From Cellvibrionales bacterium UBA5860 (lineage in GTDB: Bacteria; Pseudomonadota; Gammaproteobacteria; Pseudomonadales; Porticoccaceae), in assembly GCA_002431545.1 (NCBI GenBank), contig DJFY01000121.1, positions 1 to 5,490 on the forward strand: a stretch of DNA of 5,490 nucleotides. The letters are read 5' to 3'. Positions 1-5,490 of the stretch are shown one piece after another. Positions within the stretch are counted from its first letter, which is position 1, and the number at the start of each line of letters is the position of its first letter. A program made the position numbers and the translations under genes. The notes beneath the pieces were generated by a model. That model searched no databases, was not told where the DNA came from, and worked only from the letters and a program-made list of their open reading frames with translations.

Positions 1-53
1 TGAGCAATCCGGCAGATGAAGGTTTGGGTTCGTCCAATCCCTACGCGGCTTGA
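1..53 (+). CDS. Possible C-terminal end of a plus-strand gene (partial)
   Basis: A frame open from the left edge reads SNPADEGLGSSNPYAA and stops at TGA (51-53). Only about 17 codons are visible, so no family can be named. The residues are polar, with Gly, Ser, Asn and Pro, and would suit a flexible protein tail. The frame might be chance: bases 1-2 are TG, so one missing A would make an ATG, and 17 open codons are weak evidence. If real, this gene is convergent with the minus-strand operon that ends at 224, leaving about 170 bases between the two stops. Confidence 0.3.
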   Translation, partial: SNPADEGLGSSNPYAA

Positions 54-223
54 GTAAAGCGCGCGATCGCCACCGGTCGCCTGGTAGTGGCCATCAGAAC
101 CGGGCGGCATTGCAGTCAAACCCCCAAAAGGGAGCGCCAACGCCGGCCCTATTAAAGTCAATACCGACTTGCTATGCCATTTCTTCCGTTACCTGTCGTG
201 TCCGCTGACCGCCTTACGGCTTT
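54..223. other. Intergenic stretch with no recognisable gene
   Basis: No convincing reading frame, RNA gene or promoter pair was found. It is GC-rich with several short self-complementary words, such as CGCCACCGGTCG near 68-79 and CCCCCAAAAGGG near 121-132. None of these is followed by a T-run, so none is a standard intrinsic terminator on either strand. It probably serves as the space between two convergent transcription units. Confidence 0.5.
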
Positions 224-229
224 TCAGCG
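203..229 (-). other. Imperfect hairpin over the hopJ stop codon
   Basis: CGCTGA (203-208) and TCAGCG (224-229) are perfect inverted arms. Inside them GCC (211-213) and GGC (218-220) pair around a TTAC loop. The outer arm includes the hopJ stop codon (224-226). In the direction of hopJ transcription, the bases after the stem have no U-tract, so this is at most a stability or pausing element, or a Rho-dependent end. It may be chance. Confidence 0.3.
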
Positions 230-604
230 CACAACGCCTGCTTCGCTTAGCGATTTGGCCGTTAGCGGGACACCTTCAAACTTAATGCCCGGCCAGCCAT
301 AGCGCATAAACGTCCTGATATTGGCGTGATCCCTGCCTTCGGGATTACCAAGCACATCGTCGCGGTAGTAGCGACCAAAACAGGCCAAAGTTTCCTCTTT
401 ACTCAAGGCATTGAGTTGCGCAAAGGCAAAGATTCGACAGGAACCCGCGTTTTCGCCGGGCTTATTGATCACGATATCTTCCCCGACGCCGTTACTGAAT
501 GCCGTTTCTCGATACGCGTAATGCTCACTTATAAAATCCATTATGTCTTTAAACTCAATATGTTCTGAGTTATTTTTAATATCAAATATTAAGTTTAAGC
601 TCAC
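224..604 (-). CDS. hopJ: HopJ-family protein (HopJ type III effector domain family)
   Basis: This 126-residue protein matches the small HopJ family, named after a Pseudomonas syringae secreted protein but widespread in bacteria without type III secretion. The family hallmarks are a TAFSNG segment (34-39), GENAGSCRIFAFAQL (50-64), a helix with FGRYYRDDVL (76-85), then HANIRTFMRYGW (93-104) and FEGVPL (109-114). About 12 residues follow as a short variable tail. No signal peptide, transmembrane segment or catalytic motif is seen, so a cytoplasmic protein is expected. The start is GTG (602-604) with a GAGAGG ribosome binding site five bases upstream. The next internal Met, residue 22, would remove conserved N-terminal sequence. 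It follows aacS by 12 bases and should be co-transcribed. The first 25 codons are unusually AT-rich. The family assignment is firm; the function is unknown, and an effector role is unlikely here because no secretion or virulence genes are in view. Confidence 0.88.
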   Translation of the reverse strand: MSLNLIFDIKNNSEHIEFKDIMDFISEHYAYRETAFSNGVGEDIVINKPGENAGSCRIFAFAQLNALSKEETLACFGRYYRDDVLGNPEGRDHANIRTFMRYGWPGIKFEGVPLTAKSLSEAGVVR

Positions 605-609
605 GATCG

Positions 610-615
610 CCTCTC
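610..615 (-). promoter_or_regulatory. Ribosome binding site of hopJ
   Basis: On the minus strand GAGAGG lies five bases before the GTG at 604-602. It sits in the 12-base gap after the aacS stop, so translation of hopJ can restart right after aacS. It supports the GTG start. Confidence 0.6.
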
Positions 616-616
616 G

Positions 617-2620
617 TCACATCTGTGTCGTCGTGCTGGCTAAATCGATAAAGTAATCAATAGCTTTTGGATTACGCATGGCATCCCGGTTGACCGATTT
701 ATCGATGTCAAAACCCATCAGAATCTTCTTGACCGGCGTTTCCAGCTTTTTACCCGTCATGGTGTAGGGCACCTCTTCAATCTGCAATATCTCATCAGGC
801 ACGTGCCGCGGCGTAAAGTCTTCGCGCAGCGACTGCCTGATTTGCTGCACGATGTCGTCGTTGAGTACCAGCCCCGGTTGCAATTGCACAAACAAGGGCA
901 TGTAGTGACGCCCGCCGGACAGTTCCAGACTGACCACCAGGCTGTCGGCTACTGCCGCAACTTTTTCCACGCCCCGGTATACCTCGCTGGTGCCGATACG
1001 GACGCCGCCCCGATTGAGGGTCGAGTCGGAACGCCCGAGAATCTGTATCGTGCCCGCCTCCGAGAGGCGCATCCAGTCGCCGTGGCGCCAACGGCCCGGG
1101 TAGTCCTCGAAATAGCTCTCCCGATAGCGTTTGTCATCCGGATCGTTCCAGAAATAGATCGGCATCGATGGCATCGGCTCACAGATCACCATTTCCCCGA
1201 CCTCGCCAACCAGAGCCTGCCCCGCGTCGTCGAGGGCCCGCACGTCGACTCCCAACATGCGGCACTGAATTTCTCCAGTGTAAACCGGCAACAAGGGCGC
1301 GCAGCCGACAAAGGCCGAAGCAATATCGGTACCGCCGCTTATGGAGATCAGCCAGACATCCGCCTTTATCGCCGCATACACCCACTCAAAGCCCTCCTCC
1401 GGCAAGGGCGAACCCGTGGAGCCGACGGCTTTCAAGGCACTGAGATCGAAGTCCTTGCCCGGCCGCATCCCGGCTTTCATGCATGCGATGTAATAGGCGG
1501 CGCCACCGCCGAACTGGGTAAGCTGCGCGCGCTCGGCGAGGGACCACAGTCGGTCCTGGGTCGGATAGGCAGGATTGCCGTCGTATAGGGTCAGGGTGGC
1601 ACCGGCCAGAAGGGAGGCAACACCGATATTCCACATCACCCAGCCGGTGGTAGAGAACCAGAAAAAACGGTCGCCCGGCTTAATATCGCAGTGTAGCGCC
1701 ATGTGCTTGTAGTGCTCGAGCAGAATGCCGCCATGACTATGCGTGATAGCCTTGGGAATACCCGTGGTACCCGAGGAATAGAGAATCCATATGGGGTGCT
1801 CAAAAGCCACTCGCGTGAACTCTATAGTCTCGGCGTCGTTATCGAGCGCCTGCGACCAGAGGTCGACACCGTCGTAGCCGGTGATTTGGAAATTTTCAGT
1901 ATCTGCACCTGCGGTATCTTCAACGGCCAGTTCGGCAGCGAAAAAATCCATCAGCACTACACGCTCGAGACTCGGCAGGGCGCCGCGCAACAGGGCCAGT
2001 TCTTCGCGTCGATCGATGCACTTGCCGCCGTAGGAATAGCCGTTAACAGCAAACAAAACCTTTGGCGAGATCTGCTGAAAGCGATCGACGACACTGTTGG
2101 TGCCAAAGTCCGGCGAGCAACTGGACCATACTGCGCCAATCGAGTTGGCCGCCAGAAAAGCCACGACCGCCTCGGGAACATTTGGTAGAAAGCCGACCAC
2201 CCTGTCACCCGACTCGACACCAAGTTCGCGCAGGTAGCGGGAAAGCCGCGCCACATCCTTTTCCAGCGACGCCCAGCTAACTTGGTACAGGTCGCGCTGC
2301 TCGCTTTCCGCGAGTAGCGCTGGACGCCCGTCGTCGCGAGCACGAAAGATATGTTCGGCAAAATTAAGCCGGGCGCCGACAAACCACCGGGCGCCCGGCA
2401 TGTCATGCGACGACAACACGGTCGTGCACGGTGTGCTGGACTCGATACGGTAATAGTCCCAGATGCTTTGCCAAAACGCTTCCAGCTCGGTCACTGACCA
2501 ATGGTAGAGCGCATCGTAGTCGTCAAATGCAAGTCCTCGTTCATCCTTCAACCATTGCATGTAAGCCGTCATATTGGAGTGCTGCCGAAATGCCTCCGAA
2601 GGCTGCCACAGTTTTTTCAT
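617..2620 (-). CDS. aacS: Acetoacetyl-CoA synthetase (acetoacetate--CoA ligase, EC 6.2.1.16)
   Basis: This 667-residue cytoplasmic adenylate-forming enzyme makes acetoacetyl-CoA from acetoacetate, ATP and CoA through an acetoacetyl-AMP intermediate. An acetyl-CoA-synthetase-type N-terminal segment (about 35-92, ending GARLNFAEH) precedes the AMP-binding domain. Visible core motifs are the phosphate loop YSSGTTGIPK (281-290), GWVMWN (326-331), ISGGTDI (427-433), HGDW (513-516) and GRSDSTLNRGGVRIGTSEVY (529-548). The C-terminal swinging domain carries YTMTGKKLETPVKK (619-632), whose Lys624 aligns with the catalytic lysine needed for adenylation. The ISGGTDI motif, the LETPVKK end and the length (family about 650) separate it from acetyl-CoA synthetase. 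The ATG at 2620-2618 has TAGGAG six bases upstream. It is the middle gene of a thioesterase-aacS-hopJ set. Likely roles are use of acetoacetate from leucine, ketone bodies or polyhydroxybutyrate. No frameshift or missing motif was seen. Confidence 0.96.
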   Translation of the reverse strand: MKKLWQPSEAFRQHSNMTAYMQWLKDERGLAFDDYDALYHWSVTELEAFWQSIWDYYRIESSTPCTTVLSSHDMPGARWFVGARLNFAEHIFRARDDGRPALLAESEQRDLYQVSWASLEKDVARLSRYLRELGVESGDRVVGFLPNVPEAVVAFLAANSIGAVWSSCSPDFGTNSVVDRFQQISPKVLFAVNGYSYGGKCIDRREELALLRGALPSLERVVLMDFFAAELAVEDTAGADTENFQITGYDGVDLWSQALDNDAETIEFTRVAFEHPIWILYSSGTTGIPKAITHSHGGILLEHYKHMALHCDIKPGDRFFWFSTTGWVMWNIGVASLLAGATLTLYDGNPAYPTQDRLWSLAERAQLTQFGGGAAYYIACMKAGMRPGKDFDLSALKAVGSTGSPLPEEGFEWVYAAIKADVWLISISGGTDIASAFVGCAPLLPVYTGEIQCRMLGVDVRALDDAGQALVGEVGEMVICEPMPSMPIYFWNDPDDKRYRESYFEDYPGRWRHGDWMRLSEAGTIQILGRSDSTLNRGGVRIGTSEVYRGVEKVAAVADSLVVSLELSGGRHYMPLFVQLQPGLVLNDDIVQQIRQSLREDFTPRHVPDEILQIEEVPYTMTGKKLETPVKKILMGFDIDKSVNRDAMRNPKAIDYFIDLASTTTQM

Positions 2621-2626
2621 CGGGGA

Positions 2627-2632
2627 CTCCTA
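2627..2632 (-). promoter_or_regulatory. Ribosome binding site of aacS
   Basis: On the minus strand TAGGAG sits six bases before the ATG at 2620, in the 34-base gap after the thioesterase stop. No promoter-like pair is evident in this gap, which fits co-transcription with the upstream thioesterase. Confidence 0.65.
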
Positions 2633-2654
2633 CATAGCAAAAACACGGGGCTTA

Positions 2655-3110
2655 TCATGTCACAGCCTGGCCGTCCGATTCGTCGAGAAAAGGCCGCCCG
2701 AAATTGTGGGAGCGCCCGTGCAACTGGGCGATCGGACGCCCATCCTGATTTTCGACAAGCACCTCGACGAGACTCACGGTGGAGCCGCGATGCCGGACTG
2801 AAGAGCGGGCGGTCAGGATATCGCCCTCCGCCGCCGGGCGAATAAAATCCATCGCAGCGTAGGCCCCGATACCCGCCTGGTTACAGGAGATACAGGCGAA
2901 GGCAAAGGCCGCATCCGCCAGCGTAAATATCATGCCACCATGGCAATTGCCCTGTGAGTTCAGCATCTCGGCACCGACAGTCATCGACAGCACGGCAGCG
3001 CCGTCCTGGACGGACTGCAATTCAATGCCCAGGTTTTCCATCACCCGGTCTTTGCCCAGTACGCGCTCGGCACAACGCTCGGCAATAGTTTTTTCGGATT
3101 CTTTCCCCAC
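2655..3110 (-). CDS. paaI: PaaI-family hotdog acyl-CoA thioesterase
   Basis: This 151-residue hotdog-fold thioesterase closely resembles E. coli PaaI, which hydrolyses hydroxyphenylacetyl-CoA and related aryl-CoA esters and rescues CoA from dead-end intermediates. The diagnostic block is SMTVGAEMLN (42-51), CHGG (56-59) and LADAAFAFA (64-72). Asp66 aligns with the catalytic Asp61 of E. coli PaaI, and the HGG glycines form the oxyanion site. FIRP (89-92) and VRHRGS (105-110) continue the fold. The frame stays open upstream to an ATG at 3152, but the GTG at 3110-3108 has a perfect AAGGAG nine bases before it. That start also drops 14 extra residues with no family counterpart, so GTG is preferred. 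It is the first gene of the operon with aacS and hopJ. No other phenylacetate-pathway gene is in view, so the substrate could be another medium or aryl acyl-CoA. The family is sure; the exact substrate is not. Confidence 0.92.
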   Translation of the reverse strand: MGKESEKTIAERCAERVLGKDRVMENLGIELQSVQDGAAVLSMTVGAEMLNSQGNCHGGMIFTLADAAFAFACISCNQAGIGAYAAMDFIRPAAEGDILTARSSVRHRGSTVSLVEVLVENQDGRPIAQLHGRSHNFGRPFLDESDGQAVT

Positions 3111-3119
3111 CTCTCGATT

Positions 3120-3125
3120 CTCCTT
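3120..3125 (-). promoter_or_regulatory. Ribosome binding site that fixes the thioesterase start
   Basis: On the minus strand this reads AAGGAG, nine bases before the GTG at 3110. It lies downstream of the upstream in-frame ATG (3152), which would place a full Shine-Dalgarno inside the coding sequence. It therefore favours the shorter GTG-initiated protein. Confidence 0.75.
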
Positions 3126-3160
3126 ACAGCAGTCAGCGCGCCCGGTGCGCAAATCCGGTT

Positions 3161-3189
3161 ATTGTAGTGCGTATTGATTAATCACTCAC
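3161..3189 (-). promoter_or_regulatory. Putative promoter of the thioesterase-aacS-hopJ operon
   Basis: On the minus strand TACAAT (3166-3161) matches five of six bases of the sigma-70 -10 box. Seventeen bases upstream is GTGAGT (3189-3184), only three of six for the -35 box. Transcription would start near 3154, giving a leader of about 43 bases before the GTG at 3110. The weak -35 suggests activator dependence or a low basal level. The -10 overlaps an inverted-repeat arm. Confidence 0.4.
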
Positions 3190-3199
3190 GACACTACAA
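3162..3199. promoter_or_regulatory. Nested dyad, operator-like, between the divergent genes
   Basis: TTGTAGTG (3162-3169) and CACTACAA (3192-3199) are perfect 8-base inverted arms. With one bulged base, the pairing extends inward through CGT (3170-3172) and ACG (3188-3190). Almost at the same centre lies a perfect 10-base palindrome, TGATTAATCA (3175-3184). The left arm overlaps the operon -10 box and the palindrome fills its -35/-10 spacer, so a protein bound here would be placed to control the operon. The right arm ends just upstream of the rep promoter. No regulator can be named from these bases. Alternatively, the arms may simply be two mirrored -10-like boxes (TACAAT leftward, TACAAC rightward). 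Confidence 0.4.
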
Positions 3200-3224
3200 C
3201 GCTAGCAAACAATGCGGCGGTTGC

Positions 3225-3233
3225 TGCTACAAT
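3225..3233 (+). promoter_or_regulatory. Putative extended -10 promoter of rep
   Basis: TGCTACAAT gives an extended -10 (TGn followed by TACAAT at 3228-3233, five of six consensus bases). No good -35 lies 16 to 18 bases upstream (GCAAAC at 3205-3210), as is usual for extended -10 promoters. Transcription would begin near 3240, leaving a leader of about 36 bases before the GTG at 3276. Confidence 0.45.
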
Positions 3234-3275
3234 CCCGCGCCTTTGTTCAATACTGGCGACAGGGCTTCAGACACG

Positions 3276-5300
3276 GTGCAACAACTCAACAGCCAGCAGC
3301 AAGCGGCAGTCCGCCATATCAACGGCCCCCTGCTCGTTCTCGCTGGTGCCGGCAGCGGCAAGACCAGCGTCATCACACAAAAGATTGCCTATCTCGTTGA
3401 ACACTGTGGCATCCCCGCCCGGCGTATTGCTGCGGTAACGTTTACCAACAAAGCGGCGCGGGAAATGAAGGCGCGCGTCGGGAAACTGGTAAAAGGCGAA
3501 CAGGCCCGGGGCTTGACGGTATCCACCTTTCACACGCTAGGTCTCAATATCATTCGCCGCGAACTGCGCACCCTCGGATTCAGGGCAGGATTTTCCATCT
3601 TCGACGGCGAAGACAGCCGAAACCTGCTCAAAGACCTGATGCTCCGCGATGGCGACCTGAATGCGGACCACCTCGACCTGGTGCAGCATCAGATCTCACG
3701 CTGGAAAAACGCTCTAAGCAGCCCTGCAAACGCGATCTCTCGCGCAGAGAATAACGCAGAGCTAGGTATCGCTCACGTCTATCATCGCTATCAGGAGGCG
3801 ATGAAAACCTACAACGCCGTAGACTTCGACGACCTCATTTATCTGCCGGTGACGCTCTTCGAGACCCATGCCGAGATCCTCGCCAAGTGGCAACAGCGCA
3901 TTCACTACCTGCTGATCGACGAATACCAGGATACTAATCTTGCCCAGTACGCGCTGGTTAAGCTGCTCACGGCTGTTCGCCAGAACTTCACTGCGGTCGG
4001 TGACGACGATCAGTCAATCTACTCGTGGCGCGGCGCGGAACCCGAAAACCTGGCTCGCCTGAACACGGATTTCCCCTTGCTCGAAGTCATCAAACTGGAG
4101 CAAAACTACCGCTCAACCGCCAGGATTCTGCGCACTGCGAATCACCTTATCGCAAATAACGCTCATCTGTTTGAGAAAACACTGTGGAGCGACCTCGGGC
4201 TCGGCGAGCCTATAAGGTTGATCTCCTGCGAAAACGACGAGCAGGAGTGCGAACGGGTCATCAACGAAATTATTCAGCAGCGCTTGCAGCGGCAGTGCCA
4301 CCTGCGCGATTTCGCCGTGCTTTACCGCAGCAATCACCAGGCCAGGCTTCTCGAAATGAAGCTGCAAACCCAGGGCATTCCCTACCAGCTAAGCGGCGGC
4401 ACGTCCTTTTTCGCACGCACTGAGATCAAGGACATCATGGCCTATCTCCGTTTACTGGTTAATCCGGATGACGACAACGCATTCCTGAGAATCATCAACA
4501 CACCTCGGCGGCAGATTGGCCCCACTACCCTGGAAAAACTCGCTACCTACGCCAATGAGCGGGAAACTTCACTGCTGAACGCCGCAGGTGAACTGGGCAT
4601 ACGGCAAAGCCTGACTCCCGCTCAAGCGGGCCATCTGGAAACCTTCCACTCCTGGTTCAGCACCACGGCGGCGCGCTGCGCGGCACGCAATTCCGTCGAT
4701 GTGATTCGCAGCATGATTGAGGATATTAACTACGAGGACTGGCTGCATCAGAACGCCAGCAGTTCAGCGGTTGCGGAACATCGCATGAAAAACGTCGAAT
4801 TGCTGCTGGAGCAACTGACTCGAATGCTAAAAAAGACTCAGCAGGACAACGCGCTGGATGAAGTCGCGGGAGTCGAAGAAGCCATCAGCAAACTGCTCTT
4901 GCTCGATCTACTCGACCGTCAGAGCGAGGAATCTGCGGACGACAAAGTGCAACTGATGACCCTGCACGCCGCCAAGGGGCTGGAGTTCGCTCATGTCTAT
5001 CTGATAGGCATGGAAGAGGACCTATTGCCCCACCGCAATAGCATCGAAAGCGGCGATATTGAAGAAGAACGCCGCCTGGCCTACGTCGGCATCACTCGCG
5101 CCCGACGCACGTTGACCCTGACTTTGGCAGCGAAACGCAAGCAATTTGGCGAAGTCCTGAAAACCAGCCCGAGCCGGTTTATCGACGAGTTACCCGCAGA
5201 AGATATCGAAAAAGAGGGATTTGGCGAGAAACTCTCCCAAGAAACCGCCAGGCTCAAAGGCCAGCAGTCACTTTCCGCGCTTAAGCAACTCTTCGACTAA
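3276..5300 (+). CDS. rep: ATP-dependent DNA helicase Rep (superfamily 1A, 3'-5')
   Basis: This 674-residue UvrD/Rep-family helicase matches E. coli Rep (673 residues) along its full length. Rep uses ATP to move 3'-5' on single-stranded DNA, helps forks pass bound proteins and acts in replication restart with PriC and DnaB. Helicase motifs in order: Q motif QQQAAV (7-12), Walker A AGAGSGKT (23-30), Ia TFTNKAAREM (55-64), TFHTLG (84-89), Walker B LLIDEYQDTN (212-221), GDDDQSIYSWRGA (242-254), LEQNYRS (274-280), MTLHAAKGLEF (561-571) and EERRLAYVGITRAR (597-610). Residues such as SGGTSFFARTEIKD (373-386) are Rep-like rather than UvrD-like. The frame extends upstream to a TTG at 3174, but those 34 residues have no family counterpart and overlap the promoter. 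The GTG at 3276 begins VQQLNSQQQAA, as Rep proteins do, with a weak AGGG 11 bases upstream. It is divergent from the thioesterase operon and appears intact. Confidence 0.96.
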   Translation: MQQLNSQQQAAVRHINGPLLVLAGAGSGKTSVITQKIAYLVEHCGIPARRIAAVTFTNKAAREMKARVGKLVKGEQARGLTVSTFHTLGLNIIRRELRTLGFRAGFSIFDGEDSRNLLKDLMLRDGDLNADHLDLVQHQISRWKNALSSPANAISRAENNAELGIAHVYHRYQEAMKTYNAVDFDDLIYLPVTLFETHAEILAKWQQRIHYLLIDEYQDTNLAQYALVKLLTAVRQNFTAVGDDDQSIYSWRGAEPENLARLNTDFPLLEVIKLEQNYRSTARILRTANHLIANNAHLFEKTLWSDLGLGEPIRLISCENDEQECERVINEIIQQRLQRQCHLRDFAVLYRSNHQARLLEMKLQTQGIPYQLSGGTSFFARTEIKDIMAYLRLLVNPDDDNAFLRIINTPRRQIGPTTLEKLATYANERETSLLNAAGELGIRQSLTPAQAGHLETFHSWFSTTAARCAARNSVDVIRSMIEDINYEDWLHQNASSSAVAEHRMKNVELLLEQLTRMLKKTQQDNALDEVAGVEEAISKLLLLDLLDRQSEESADDKVQLMTLHAAKGLEFAHVYLIGMEEDLLPHRNSIESGDIEEERRLAYVGITRARRTLTLTLAAKRKQFGEVLKTSPSRFIDELPAEDIEKEGFGEKLSQETARLKGQQSLSALKQLFD

Positions 5301-5339
5301 CTGCAAATCTGGCGCTAAATACAATCCAGGACAAAGCAA

Positions 5340-5368
5340 ATCCCCGGCTTGGTTTAAAGAAAGGGGAT
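5340..5368. terminator. Weak hairpin downstream of rep, possible terminator
   Basis: ATCCCC (5340-5345) pairs with GGGGAT (5363-5368), and CTT (5348-5350) pairs with AAG (5357-5359) inside, leaving a 2-by-3 internal loop. It lies 40 bases after the rep stop. On the plus strand no T-run follows, so it is not a textbook terminator for rep. On the minus strand the stem is followed by TTTGCTTTG, so it would suit a leftward transcript entering from the right rather better. Confidence 0.3.
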
Positions 5369-5411
5369 CGTCGGCTACTTCCCGGCCTGTCCGCTCAAGG
5401 GCGATACCTAT

Positions 5412-5477
5412 TTAGTCACCACGTAGCAAGAGCTTAGTCACCGCGTAACAAGAGCTTAGTCGCCGAAAAGCAAAAAC
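5412..5477. repeat. Three-copy 22-bp direct tandem repeat
   Basis: Units start at 5412, 5434 and 5456. Copies 1 and 2 both read TTAGTCACC, then a variable base, CGTA, a variable base, and CAAGAGC, differing at only two positions (A/G at unit base 10, G/A at base 15). Copy 3 keeps TTAGTC and CC but decays to an A-rich end. Because 22 is one more than a multiple of three, the TAA on the minus strand and the TAG on the plus strand fall in all three frames, so the array is noncoding. Copies are contiguous with no spacers, so it is not CRISPR. The period is close to two DNA helical turns. Confidence 0.8.
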
Positions 5478-5490
5478 CCGGATATATAAA

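Larger units (their letters stand above)
5301..5490. other. Noncoding region after rep
   Basis: No reading frame of convincing size or composition was found on either strand. It holds a loose hairpin (5340-5368), a 22-bp tandem repeat (5412-5477) and an AT-rich edge with TATATA/TATAAA (5483-5490). The edge could be the -10 box of a plus-strand gene beyond the window, but no matching -35 is visible and the element is cut off by the edge. Confidence 0.5.

Noticed and set aside
110..180. Promoter-like words TTGCAG and TATTAA or TATGCC
   Set aside because: Spacing is wrong (34 bases between TTGCAG and TATTAA) and no gene follows on the plus strand.
326..568. 80-codon plus-strand frame antisense to hopJ
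   Set aside because: The minus strand encodes a well-matched HopJ protein over the same bases, and no ribosome binding site or family supports the antisense frame.
803..1588. Long open frame of 261 codons on the plus strand inside aacS
   Set aside because: It is fully antisense to a clearly conserved acetoacetyl-CoA synthetase, shows no recognisable family and is typical of open antisense frames in GC-rich genes.
1703..2188. 161-codon plus-strand frame antisense to aacS
   Set aside because: It has no recognisable domain and lies entirely over the conserved AMP-binding coding sequence on the other strand.
5221..5415. 64-codon plus-strand frame overlapping the end of rep
   Set aside because: Its first half is out-of-frame rep coding sequence, and its second half is noncoding sequence rich in basic and Ser residues with no family.
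5412..5477. CRISPR array
   Set aside because: The units are contiguous with a 22-base period, with no unique spacers and no cas genes in view.
5412..5490. Minus-strand frame open from the right edge, ending KLLLRGD at the first repeat
   Set aside because: It is about 26 codons long and is produced by the repeat itself. The tandem copies give a similar RGD or FGD ending followed by TAA in each frame, so it is not convincing as a gene end.

Overview
The window looks like ordinary chromosomal DNA of a gammaproteobacterium. The Rep helicase is close to the Escherichia coli protein along its whole length, and the GC content is moderate to high. The PaaI-type thioesterase, acetoacetyl-CoA synthetase and HopJ-family protein are all common in aerobic marine and soil Gammaproteobacteria. 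The genus cannot be fixed from the sequence alone. No RNA gene, insertion sequence, phage gene or CRISPR array was seen.

Layout: positions 1-53 hold what may be the last codons of a plus-strand gene, followed by about 170 bases with no recognisable feature. A tightly spaced minus-strand set of three genes follows, read from right to left: a PaaI-family hotdog acyl-CoA thioesterase (3110 to 2655), an acetoacetate--CoA ligase (2620 to 617) and a small HopJ-family protein (604 to 224). The gaps are 34 and 12 bases and each gene has its own ribosome binding site, so they are probably one operon. A 165-base divergent intergenic region (3111-3275) separates this operon from rep (3276-5300, plus strand), which encodes the ATP-dependent 3'-5' DNA helicase of replication restart. 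The last 190 bases are noncoding. They contain a loose hairpin and a three-copy 22-bp tandem repeat.

How the genes fit together: acetoacetyl-CoA synthetase activates acetoacetate with ATP and CoA so that it can enter beta-oxidation, sterol-independent lipid synthesis or polyhydroxybutyrate metabolism. The thioesterase hydrolyses acyl- or aryl-CoA esters and may release CoA from dead-end thioesters. The two together suggest CoA-ester housekeeping during growth on fatty acids, ketone bodies or amino acids; this is inferred from the gene pairing. HopJ proteins have no settled role, and their linkage to this metabolic pair argues against a dedicated virulence role here. Rep is a housekeeping neighbour read in the other direction.

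The most interesting noncoding signals are a nested dyad in the divergent promoter region (3162-3199) and the 22-bp repeats after rep (5412-5477). Three genes (hopJ, paaI and rep) appear to use GTG starts. For paaI and rep this choice shortens the longest possible reading frame and gives a product of the normal family length.
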